Assembly: GCA_047971685.1 (NCBI GenBank)
Contig: JBKDZW010000170.1
Coordinates: forward strand, 1-7,992
Direction of reading: 5' to 3'
Source: JAJXWB01 sp047971685
Lineage (GTDB): Bacteria > Pseudomonadota > Alphaproteobacteria > Rhizobiales > Beijerinckiaceae
DNA length: 7,992 nt
Of this stretch, positions 1 through 6,184 are shown one piece after another. The translations under genes were made by a program, and so were the position numbers. A model generated the notes under the pieces. It was not told where the DNA came from, made no database searches, and worked only from the letters and a program-made list of their open reading frames with translations. Numbering within the stretch: position 1 is the stretch's first letter; the number at the start of each line of letters is the position of its first letter.

Positions 1-279
1 GAGAACGAGCGGCGCGCCATAGGAATGCACGAGATTATAAGCCAGGGCGCCCAGGCGGGGGCCGACGAGATAGGCAAGCAGCGCGAGGTCCGGCGCGAAG
101 AATACGATGGCGAGCAGCCATGAATCGAGCCCCAGCGCATCCGCGCCGCCGCCCTTGAGAAAGGCAAGGGCTGCGACAGCCATGACGACAAGACCTTCGA
201 GGCGCAACAGCAGGCGGGGCGCTCCCGTTACGCCCGGGCTCACGGCGGGGCCTTGCGTCGTGCTAACTTTGGCGTCCAT
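1..279 (-). CDS. DUF4260 family membrane protein, 3'-truncated by window edge
   Basis: The first 93 residues are visible; the rest lies beyond base 1. After a Ser/Pro/Gly-rich start (residues 1-20) comes LLLRLEGLVV (23-32), a hydrophobic stretch to about residue 41, and a second hydrophobic segment (about 54-72) containing FFAPDLALLAYLVGPRLGA. It ends with LAYNLVHSYGAPL. The order LLRLEG, APDL, GP-[RK]-[LV]-GA, YN-x-VH is what I recognise from DUF4260, a family of about 115-130 residues with unknown role; the assignment is by memory of the motif, not a search. The chosen ATG (277-279) is preceded by AAAGGA with an 11-base gap. The gene is divergent from the glycosylase gene at 530, and its ribosome-binding site touches the end of the first intergenic repeat. 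It is probably an inner-membrane protein with 3-4 helices. Confidence 0.82.
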   Translation of the reverse strand, partial: MDAKVSTTQGPAVSPGVTGAPRLLLRLEGLVVMAVAALAFLKGGGADALGLDSWLLAIVFFAPDLALLAYLVGPRLGALAYNLVHSYGAPLVL

Positions 280-296
280 GGCGGACTGGTTCCTTT

Positions 297-400
297 AGAG
301 CAATTTCAGGATAAGTGGATGCCACTTATCCGTCCGGAATTGCGACAAAACAAAAAGATAGAGCGTTTGAGCGATTCAGTCGAAATCGAAAACGCTCTAG
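297..400 (+). repeat. Structured intergenic repeat, copy A (double hairpin)
   Basis: This is about 104 bases from TAGAGC to GCTCTAG. Hairpin I has an outer stem GCAATTTC (300-307) with GGAATTGC (335-342), including one G-U pair, and a perfect 10-bp inner stem GGATAAGTGG (309-318) / CCACTTATCC (322-331) with a 3-base loop. Hairpin II pairs TAGAGCGTTT (359-368) with AAACGCTCTA (390-399). Copy B (397-502) has the same design on the other strand, and copy C (3416-3522) is a more diverged member. No coding potential is convincing here. Repeats with these TAGAGC ends are common between genes of Rhizobiales; their function is not known to me. Confidence 0.8.
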
Positions 401-502
401 AGCGTTTCCGCTTTTCATTGAATCATTGCAACGCACTAACTATTTGATTTTCCGCAATTCCGGACGCAAAATCGGTATCCACTTTTGCTGGAATTGCTCT
501 AG
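397..502 (-). repeat. Structured intergenic repeat, copy B, inverted relative to copy A
   Basis: Read on the minus strand it starts CTAGAGCAATTCCAGC and ends AACGCTCTAG, matching copy A along its length. It shares the central CTCTAGAG (395-402) with copy A; AAACGCTCTAGAGCGTTT (390-407) is a perfect 18-base palindrome at the junction. Hairpin I has a perfect outer stem GCAATTCC/GGAATTGC. Its inner stem, in plus coordinates, is GCAAAATCGG (466-475) against CCACTTTTGC (479-488): six perfect pairs, one mismatch, one G-U, then two G-C pairs. Hairpin II is weaker than in copy A, with one mismatch in TAGTGCGTT/AACGCTCTA. It ends 27 bases before the glycosylase start codon. Confidence 0.8.
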
Positions 503-529
503 GGTGTCTCTGGCCGGGGTGACGGCGCG

Positions 530-1252
530 ATGGTCATGCAGTTCAAACATGTCAGGGCGCGCGCCGAGAAGCGCAAGGGTGCAAAGGTTCTGTCGTCGCT
601 CATTCAGCAGGCGCGCGCGAATGCGGGACTGGCCGAAATCGGCGACGACCGGTTTCTCGCGGAAATGACGCGGCGTATTTTTTGCGCGGGCTTCGTGTGG
701 CGGGTGATCGACCAGAAATGGGAGGGGTTCGAGGCTGCCTTTCTGGGCTTTGCGCCCAAGGCGCTGCTGTTTCAGCCCGACGAATTCTGGGAGGGGCTCG
801 CGCGCGATGCGCGCATCGTGCGCAATCCGCAGAAGATAAAGGCGGTGCGCGACAATGCCGCCTTCGTCGCGGACGTTGCGAAGGAAAGGGGAAGCTTTGG
901 CAGGCTGCTCGCCGAATGGCCCGCCGACGACGAGGCGGGGCTGCTCGAATTTCTCGGCAAGGGCGGGGCGCGGCTCGGCGGCATGACCGGGCAGTATTTT
1001 CTGCGCTTTTCCGGCTGGGACGCCTTCATTCTTTCGCGCGACGTGGTTGCCGCGCTCCGCGAGGCCGGCGTGGAATTGTCCGAGAAGGCCGCGACAAAGA
1101 AAGATATGCGCAATGCGCAGGCGGCATTTGCGGACTGGCGCAAGGAGACGGGGCTCTCGTTTGTCCAGCTTTCGCGCATCTGCGCCATGTCGACCGGCGA
1201 GAACATGGATGCTGCAACCCTTTCCGCCCGGACGGGCGGGACGGAGGATTGA
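530..1252 (+). CDS. Divergent DNA-3-methyladenine glycosylase I (Tag) family protein
   Basis: A 240-residue protein. Segment 51-75, FCAGFVW..VI..KW.GFEAAF.GF, matches the Tag pattern QAGLSW..VL.KR..Y...F..F. It is followed by a region resembling Tag RH-x-KI-x-A (RNPQKIKAVRDNAAFV, 98-113) and GARLGGMTGQYFLRFSGWDAFILSRDV (146-172), which takes the place of Tag GFKFVGTICYSFMQACG. Tag enzymes are helix-hairpin-helix proteins that excise 3-methyladenine from alkylated DNA in the cytoplasm. This one is longer than E. coli Tag (187 aa) and has no N-terminal Cys/His pair like the zinc ligands of that enzyme; by my eye alignment the base-contacting Glu38 of E. coli Tag falls at Arg49. Family membership is fairly secure, activity is not. 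The ATG at 530 has GGGGTGA seven bases upstream; an in-frame ATG at 536 is an alternative. It stands alone, with a terminator candidate after it. Confidence 0.82.
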   Translation: MVMQFKHVRARAEKRKGAKVLSSLIQQARANAGLAEIGDDRFLAEMTRRIFCAGFVWRVIDQKWEGFEAAFLGFAPKALLFQPDEFWEGLARDARIVRNPQKIKAVRDNAAFVADVAKERGSFGRLLAEWPADDEAGLLEFLGKGGARLGGMTGQYFLRFSGWDAFILSRDVVAALREAGVELSEKAATKKDMRNAQAAFADWRKETGLSFVQLSRICAMSTGENMDAATLSARTGGTED

Positions 1253-1305
1253 GCGTCCGGCCAAGTTTGCGCTGGTGGCCGGCCTCCCGGAAAATCAAGA
1301 GAATA

Positions 1306-1334
1306 GGGCGGGCGGCCCGCGCCGCAGGTTTTTT
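1306..1334 (+). terminator. Probable Rho-independent terminator after the glycosylase gene
   Basis: A G/C-rich imperfect hairpin (roughly GCGGGCG 1308-1314 against CGCGCCGC 1318-1325, with a bulge) is followed within three bases by six T residues (1329-1334). It lies 54 bases after the glycosylase stop and 112 bases before pccB, so it would separate the two units. Two other hairpins nearby, CCGCCC/GGGCGG (1224-1239, inside the end of the gene) and CCGGCCA/TGGCCGG (1257-1282), lack a T run. The stem fold is by eye and several registers are possible. Confidence 0.45.
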
Positions 1335-1445
1335 CGCGCCGCCGCCGCCCGTTGGCCAGACGGACGCGCCGCGCGGCGGTTTGTGCGGCGCGGCGGTCGT
1401 GCTATCAGCGCGCGACGGTTTTGTGAACGCTACCGGGACGCAGCA

Positions 1446-2981
1446 ATGAAGCACATTAACGACGCCCTCGAACGCCGCCGCGCGGCGGCCCGCCTCGGCG
1501 GCGGCCAGAAGCGGATCGACGCCCAGCACGCGCGCGGCAAGCTGACCGCGCACGAGCGCATCGAGCTTCTGCTCGATCATGGCTCGTTCGAGGAATACGA
1601 CATGTTCGTGCAGCATCGGGCGACCGATTTCGGCATGGACAAGGGCGAAAAGATTCCCGGCGACGGCGTGGTGACGGGATGGGGCACCATCAACGGCCGC
1701 ACGGTCTATGTGTTCGCCAAGGATTTTACCGTTTTCGGCGGTTCGCTGTCGGAGACCCACGCCCAGAAGATCATCAAGATCCAGGACATGGCGCTGCGCA
1801 ATCGCGCGCCGATCATCGGCCTGTTCGACGCCGGCGGCGCGCGCATCCAGGAAGGCGTGGCCGCGCTCGGCGGCTATGGCGAGGTGTTCCAGCGCAATGT
1901 GCTGGCGTCCGGCGTCATCCCGCAGATTTCCGTCATCATGGGCCCGTGCGCGGGCGGCGACGTCTATTCGCCGGCCATGACCGATTTCATCTTCATGGTG
2001 CGCGACACCAGCTACATGTTCGTGACCGGCCCCGATGTCGTCAAAACCGTCACCAACGAGACGGTGACATCGGAAGAACTGGGCGGCGCCTCGGTGCACA
2101 CGACCAAGAGTTCGATCGCCGACCGGGCCTATGACAACGATGTCGAGGCGCTGTTGCAGATGCGCCGCCTCGTCGACTTCCTGCCGCAATCCAACACGGA
2201 GGAAGCGCCGGAATGGCCGACCTTCGACGATAGCGCACGTTACGACCATTCGCTCGATACGCTCGTGCCCGATAATCCGAACAAGCCCTACGATGTGAAG
2301 GAACTGATCGCGAAGATCGTCGACGAAGGCGATTTCTTCGAGATTCAGGAAGCCCACGCCAAGAACATCGTCGTCGGTTTCGGCCGCATGGAGGGCCATA
2401 CCGTCGGCATCGTCGCCAACCAGCCGATGGTGCTGGCGGGCGTTCTCGACATCGACGCCTCGCGCAAGGCCGCGCGGTTCGTGCGTTTCTGCGACTGCTT
2501 CAATATTCCCATCGTCACCTTCGTCGACGTGCCGGGCTTCCTGCCGGGCACGGCGCAGGAATATGGCGGCCTCATCAAACATGGCGCGAAACTTCTGTTC
2601 GCCTATGCGGAGGCGACCGTTCCGAAGGTCACGATCATCACCCGCAAGGCGTTCGGAGGCGCCTATGACGTGATGGCCTCCAAGCACCTGCGCGGCGACG
2701 TGAACTACGCCTGGCCGTCGGCGCAGATCGCGGTCATGGGCGCCAAGGGGGCGGTCGAGATCATCTTTCGTCACGACATCGGCGATCCCGAGAAGATCGC
2801 GCAGAGCACCAAGGAATACGAAGACCGCTTCCTCTCGCCCTTCGTTGCGGCCGAGCGCGGCTATATCGACGAGGTGATCCAGCCATTCGGCACGCGCAAG
2901 CGCGTTGCGCGCGCGCTGGCCATGTTGCGCAACAAGCAACTGGACAATCCCTGGAAGAAACACGACAACATACCCTTGTAG
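1446..2981 (+). CDS. pccB: Propionyl-CoA carboxylase, carboxyltransferase (beta) subunit
   Basis: 511 residues, the usual PccB length. It transfers the carboxyl group from carboxybiotin (on PccA) to propionyl-CoA, giving (S)-methylmalonyl-CoA, in a cytoplasmic alpha6-beta6 enzyme. The N-terminal crotonase-like half carries FTVFGGSLSETHAQKI (94-110), LFDAGGARIQEGV (126-138) and the oxyanion-loop motif GPCAGGDVYSPAMTDF (166-181). The C-terminal half carries VDVPGFLPGT (360-369), ITRKAFGGAYDVMASKHL (398-415) and AQIAVMGAKGAVEIIF (426-441). Asp408 in GGAYDVM appears to be the position where Asp favours propionyl-CoA in Streptomyces PccB. The open frame extends 133 codons further upstream, but that part runs out of frame through the glycosylase gene and is Arg-rich; MKHINDALERRR is the normal N-terminus. 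The ribosome-binding site is weak (CGGGA, about 9 bases upstream). Its partner pccA begins 4.3 kb downstream. Confidence 0.97.
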   Translation: MKHINDALERRRAAARLGGGQKRIDAQHARGKLTAHERIELLLDHGSFEEYDMFVQHRATDFGMDKGEKIPGDGVVTGWGTINGRTVYVFAKDFTVFGGSLSETHAQKIIKIQDMALRNRAPIIGLFDAGGARIQEGVAALGGYGEVFQRNVLASGVIPQISVIMGPCAGGDVYSPAMTDFIFMVRDTSYMFVTGPDVVKTVTNETVTSEELGGASVHTTKSSIADRAYDNDVEALLQMRRLVDFLPQSNTEEAPEWPTFDDSARYDHSLDTLVPDNPNKPYDVKELIAKIVDEGDFFEIQEAHAKNIVVGFGRMEGHTVGIVANQPMVLAGVLDIDASRKAARFVRFCDCFNIPIVTFVDVPGFLPGTAQEYGGLIKHGAKLLFAYAEATVPKVTIITRKAFGGAYDVMASKHLRGDVNYAWPSAQIAVMGAKGAVEIIFRHDIGDPEKIAQSTKEYEDRFLSPFVAAERGYIDEVIQPFGTRKRVARALAMLRNKQLDNPWKKHDNIPL

Positions 2982-3038
2982 AGAAGTGATTTTCGGGCGA
3001 CATTTCTGATTTCGAGCAGTGCGTTTGGAGATGTTGCG

Positions 3039-3419
3039 ATGAAATACGGGTATGCAATATTGGCTGCGGGCGTTGTTTTTTCTTTGATGTCGGGCGACGC
3101 TGCGCGATCCGAAACGCTCGAGTCCCAGGGCTACAAGCGCGCGCCGCTGACCGACCGGCATCTGGCCTCGATGAAGAAGCACAAGATTCCCGCGCATAAA
3201 TTCGTGCGCGTGAAGAAGGGCGACGATTCAAGCTGGATGTATGTCGATCCCGTGGATTGCCGTTGCTATTACTACGGTCGGCCGGGCGCGGGTGCGCCGC
3301 TCAAGGACAGGTCCTGGGGCGACAAGGTCGCGGACTGGGCGCAGCATCACGGCGACGCCATGGACGACGCCATGATGAACGATCCCGGCGAAGGCCCGCC
3401 CTTGTGGTCGATTTTCTAG
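3039..3419 (+). CDS. Small exported protein of unknown function
   Basis: 126 residues that I do not recognise. Residues 1-24 look like a Sec signal peptide: Lys2, a hydrophobic core ILAAGVVFSLM (7-17), then SGDAARSE with cleavage likely near 21-24. There is no lipobox Cys, so a soluble periplasmic protein of about 100 residues is expected. The mature part is basic early on (KRAPLTDRHLASMKKHKIPAHKFVRVKK, 33-60) and acidic near the end (DAMDDAMMNDPGEG, 106-119). In the middle is SWMYVDPVDCRCYYYG (65-80), with Cys74 and Cys76 as its only cysteines. The ATG is supported by TTGGAG nine bases upstream. It starts 57 bases after pccB and could be read from the same transcript. Its TAG stop lies inside an intergenic repeat, so the natural C-terminus may once have been different. 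Codon use resembles its neighbours. It is probably real, since it has a ribosome-binding site and a coherent signal peptide. Confidence 0.72.
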   Translation: MKYGYAILAAGVVFSLMSGDAARSETLESQGYKRAPLTDRHLASMKKHKIPAHKFVRVKKGDDSSWMYVDPVDCRCYYYGRPGAGAPLKDRSWGDKVADWAQHHGDAMDDAMMNDPGEGPPLWSIF

Positions 3420-3522
3420 AGAAAATTCGGCGAATTCCCATTCGCTTCATTTGCTCGAATTGTTTGGTTTATCGCGCGTTTGGACGCAAAACCGCTCACA
3501 CTTTTGCTGAACGCGCTCTAGA
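3416..3522 (-). repeat. Structured intergenic repeat, copy C (diverged)
   Basis: On the minus strand it begins TCTAGAGCGCGTTCAGCAAA and ends TTTTCTCTAG. It keeps the inner core of copy B (CAGCAAAAGTG ... GGTTTTGCGTCC) but has a different outer stem, GCGCGTT (plus 3474-3480) with AACGCGC (3510-3516), in place of GCAATTCC/GGAATTGC. The inner stem GCAAAA (3486-3491) / TTTTGC (3502-3507) is intact. The second half again forms a hairpin, with AATTCG/CGAATT outside GCGAAT/ATTCGC. Its left edge, CTAG, contains the stop codon of the exported protein gene. Confidence 0.68.
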
Positions 3523-3551
3523 AGCGGTCGATTTCTGAAACCGGAACAGAT

Positions 3552-3579
3552 GGGACCGTCCGAAAACGGCCCCTCTTTT
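3552..3579 (+). terminator. Rho-independent terminator candidate
   Basis: GGG-A-CCGT (3552-3559) pairs with ACGGCCC (3566-3572), giving seven pairs with one bulged A and a 6-base loop, followed by CTCTTTT (3573-3579). A second small hairpin, TCGGG (3584-3588) / CCCGA (3595-3599), follows. This would end transcription coming from pccB and the exported protein gene before it meets the oppositely directed binding-protein gene. The T run is interrupted by one C, so its strength is uncertain. Confidence 0.5.
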
Positions 3580-3730
3580 GTTCTCGGGCTTTTTCCCGAA
3601 CGCCCCCGGAGGGCGGTCCAGAAGGCTGGCCCGCCCCCACGACCCCACGTACCCCGGTCCGCGTCTGGCGGGCTCCCCGCTTCCTTCCCGGCAGGAAAGA
3701 AACGGGTGTTCGATGTTTCCCGCCGAACTC

Positions 3731-4792
3731 TCAGCTTCCGCCCAGATCCTTGGCCTCGGGGAAGAAGAGGTCGGTCAGATTGTCGGGCTTCTTCTTGATG
3801 AGGCCGATCTGCGCCATGAAATCGTTCATCTTCTGGAAGCCGCGCGGTTGCAGCGTGAATTCGTTGCCGGGGCTTTTCATGGCGGCGAGCGTATTGTCGA
3901 GCGTGTCCTTGTCGCCGGAATTGGCGAGATACATTTCGGCGGCCTGGCGCGGGTTCTTGACGATGAAATCCGTCGCCTCGTGGAAGGCGGCGAGCACGGC
4001 CTTCCAGACAATCGGATTCTTTTCGCGGAATGCGCTGGCGCCGTAGATCGAGGTGGGCGTGACCGAAGGCAGGCCCATGATGGCGAAACTGTTGGCGACC
4101 TCGTGAACCTTGGGATTGGCGAGTTCGCGCTCCTGGAATGGCGTGGAGGTCCAGTGGCAGTTGATTTCGCTATCGGAAAGCATTTGCGCCATGGAATCGG
4201 GGTGGGCGCGCGAAATGGTCAGCGCATCGAATTTCGCCCATTCGTTTTGGCCGAACGCCTGGGCCGCCGCCATCTGGAGGAAGATCGCCTGCGGCGAGGT
4301 TTTGACGGCAGGCAGCGCAATGCGGTCGGTGGGCTTCAAGTCCTTGACGGTCTTGAGATCCGGCCGCACGGTCAGCAGCATCTGGTTGGTCGCGTTCATC
4401 GCGAAACAGGATTTGATCGCGCCCTTCGAGCGATCCCACAGCAGCATGGCGCCTGGAGAACCGCCGCTGGCGAATTGCAGCGAGCCGGAAAGCAGCGCCT
4501 CGGTGACCGCGCCCGTGCCGGCGAGCTTGATGAAATCTGCTTTGAGGCCAGGCAGGCCGAGCTTGGCTGCGTGTTTTTCGATCAGCTTCTCGTGCTCCAT
4601 AATGTCCTGCTGGAGATAGAGAAGGCCGAACTGCTTGGCGATCTTGACCTCCGAGGCTTCCGCATGGGCGCGGCGGACGAAGGGCGCGCTAATGGCGATG
4701 GCCGAGGCCCCGCCCACCAGCGCGCGGCGCGTAAGCCCCGCGCCTTCAGATCGCGACGTACCCGTTCCCGTGGAATTCATTTCCGATTTCAT
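3731..4792 (-). CDS. ABC transporter substrate-binding protein, NitT/TauT/SsuA type, Tat-exported
   Basis: 353 residues. The N-terminus carries a twin-arginine signal, LTRRALVGGASAIAISAPFV (20-39), ending AHA at 42-44 with likely cleavage before Glu45. The mature 309 residues start EVKIAKQFGLLYLQQDIM and include KLAGTGAVTEALLSGSLQFASGGSPGAMLLWD (89-120), the layout of the periplasmic type-II binding fold of nitrate, taurine, sulfonate and thiamine-precursor receptors. EVANSFAIMGLPSVTPTSIYG (231-251) and FIVKNPRQAAEMYL (276-289) are also typical of this group. The ligand cannot be read from sequence. The chosen ATG has GAGGGAG eight bases upstream; the open frame runs 130 codons further, but that part overlaps the dipeptidase gene and is Arg-rich. 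ATG at 4780 is an alternative start. No permease or ATPase gene is in the window: downstream on this strand is a convergent gene, upstream a dipeptidase. It is therefore an orphan receptor as far as can be seen. Confidence 0.88.
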   Translation of the reverse strand: MKSEMNSTGTGTSRSEGAGLTRRALVGGASAIAISAPFVRRAHAEASEVKIAKQFGLLYLQQDIMEHEKLIEKHAAKLGLPGLKADFIKLAGTGAVTEALLSGSLQFASGGSPGAMLLWDRSKGAIKSCFAMNATNQMLLTVRPDLKTVKDLKPTDRIALPAVKTSPQAIFLQMAAAQAFGQNEWAKFDALTISRAHPDSMAQMLSDSEINCHWTSTPFQERELANPKVHEVANSFAIMGLPSVTPTSIYGASAFREKNPIVWKAVLAAFHEATDFIVKNPRQAAEMYLANSGDKDTLDNTLAAMKSPGNEFTLQPRGFQKMNDFMAQIGLIKKKPDNLTDLFFPEAKDLGGS

Positions 4793-4956
4793 CCGAGGCG
4801 CTCCCTCTCGCGTTTCTGTTCGTATTTGGGCCGGGTTCTGCGCAATGCGCGTCCGGCCTCTTAATCTGTCGCTGGCGTTCCATTGAATCCGTTCCGGACA
4901 TGTCGCGCGCGGAGATGAAACCACAGATTTGGGACCAGTTCCATTGGCCTGCGGCC

Positions 4957-6069
4957 TCACGGACGCGCTTTCTCGACGGCGCGGAAGACACGCAAGAAAT
5001 TCTCGCCGGCGAGCTTTTTCAGATGCGTCTGCGGCCAGCCGCGCCGGATGAGTTCGGCGAAAATATGGGGAAAGCAGGCTGCGTCCTTGAGGCCCTCGCC
5101 CTGCGGCCCGCCGAAGAAATCCGAGCCGATGCCGATGTGATCCGGCCCGACTTTCATCTTCAGATAGTCGAGGTGGTCGCAATATTGACCGAGGGTTCCG
5201 CGCGAGGGCGTTGCGTTCTCCGTTGCGCCTGCCTGCGCTGAATTATCGAAACCGTCCGCGCTCCCGCCAAACGCCCTTTGCAATGTCGCCGTCCAGTCCT
5301 GCGATCCGCGGCGGATGAAATCGGGCACGAAGGTCGCCATGACCAGCGCGCCCTTGCCGGCGACGCGCGCGAGAACGTCGTCGGGCACATTGCGCTTGTG
5401 GTCGCAAAGCGCACGCGCATTGGAGTGCGAGAAGACAATGGGCGCGCGCGAAACATCGAGCGCGCGATGCATCGCCGCGTCGCTGACATGGGCGCAATCC
5501 ACGATCATGCCGAGATCGTTCATGCGCGCGATCGCCTCCACGCCGAATGCGCTGAGGCCGTTCGAGCGCGCCGTGTCGGTCGCGGCGTCGCACCAGTCGA
5601 GCGTTGCGTTGTGGCAGAGCGTCATCAGGCGCACGCCGAGATGGTAGTAGGCGTCGAGCGCATCGAGCCGGTTTTCTATCGCCGCGCCGTTTTCGATCGC
5701 GATGAAACTTGCGATCTTTCCGGCGCGCCGGGCGCGCTCCACGTCGTCGGCGCAGAAAGCCGGCAGAAAGACGTCCGCATGCGTTTCGTTCATGTGGCGG
5801 ATGAGGGCGATCTGCTGGAGCGCGTAGCTTGCCGGCCGGGGTTCTTTCGGCGGCACGAAGGCCGCCCAGAATTGCGCCGATACACGCCCTTCGCGCAGGC
5901 GGGGAATGTCGGTGTCGCCGGAACCGCGGCGCTCCTGCATGCGATAGGCTGCGACATCGCCTTTGGCCTGCGGGTCCGCGCGGATGACGTAGGGCAGGTC
6001 GTTGTGGGCGTCGACGAGGGGCGAGGCTTCGAGGAGTTCGAGCGCCTGACGGTAGGCTTTATCGGTCAT
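4957..6069 (-). CDS. Dipeptidase, peptidase family M19 (membrane/renal dipeptidase family)
   Basis: 370 residues. M19 enzymes are binuclear zinc amidohydrolases with a TIM-barrel fold that split dipeptides, often with broad or D-residue tolerance. The metal-site pattern is complete by eye: VDAHNDLP gives His22 and Asp24, AIENG gives Glu126 (bridging), VDCAHVSD gives His194, and FSHSNAR gives His215. HKRNVPDD (224-231) and HIGIGSDFFGG (311-321, Asp317) are also family hallmarks. No signal peptide or lipobox is visible, so it is probably cytoplasmic. A Gly/Ser/Ala/Asn-rich stretch at about 268-290 looks like a flexible loop. The ATG at 6067-6069 gives the usual start just before the first barrel strand; its upstream ribosome-binding site is poor, and the longer open frame is antisense to the thioesterase. 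The binding-protein gene lies 164 bases downstream on the same strand, so co-transcription is possible but not shown. Confidence 0.93.
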   Translation of the reverse strand: MTDKAYRQALELLEASPLVDAHNDLPYVIRADPQAKGDVAAYRMQERRGSGDTDIPRLREGRVSAQFWAAFVPPKEPRPASYALQQIALIRHMNETHADVFLPAFCADDVERARRAGKIASFIAIENGAAIENRLDALDAYYHLGVRLMTLCHNATLDWCDAATDTARSNGLSAFGVEAIARMNDLGMIVDCAHVSDAAMHRALDVSRAPIVFSHSNARALCDHKRNVPDDVLARVAGKGALVMATFVPDFIRRGSQDWTATLQRAFGGSADGFDNSAQAGATENATPSRGTLGQYCDHLDYLKMKVGPDHIGIGSDFFGGPQGEGLKDAACFPHIFAELIRRGWPQTHLKKLAGENFLRVFRAVEKARP

Positions 6070-6111
6070 GCGGGCAGGATAGCCAGAATCGCCGCCCGCG
6101 ACGAACGCCGT

Positions 6112-6158
6112 TTGCGGAAACCCTTGCGGAAACCATTGCGGAAACCATTGCCAACCCC
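6112..6158. repeat. 12-base tandem repeat between divergent dipeptidase and thioesterase genes
   Basis: TTGCGGAAACCC (6112-6123), TTGCGGAAACCA (6124-6135) and TTGCGGAAACCA (6136-6147) are consecutive, followed by a decayed fourth unit TTGCCAACCCC (6148-6158). It lies 42 bases upstream of the dipeptidase start and 37 bases upstream of the thioesterase start. It could be a slipped-strand duplication or a row of protein-binding sites; no function is shown. Confidence 0.85.
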
Positions 6159-6184
6159 TTCCGTCCGCCCGAAACTGCGGGCGC

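Noticed and set aside
107..668. Small plus-strand open frames across the DUF4260 gene and repeats.
   Set aside because: They overlap the recognised minus-strand gene or read through the structured repeats, with no conserved protein features.
1047..1445. Extended N-terminus of pccB by 133 codons.
   Set aside because: It runs out of frame through the glycosylase gene and is Arg-rich. PccB proteins start at MKHINDALERR-like sequence and total about 510 residues.
1026..3197. A 723-codon open frame on the minus strand across pccB.
   Set aside because: It is antisense to a full-length, motif-complete pccB, rich in Arg, His and Ala, and has no recognisable domain. It is a typical shadow frame in GC-rich DNA.
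3578..3730. Open plus-strand frames from 3550 and 3578 through the convergent spacer.
   Set aside because: They have no ribosome-binding site, unusual Pro/Arg-rich composition, overlap a terminator-like hairpin, and continue antisense into the receptor gene.
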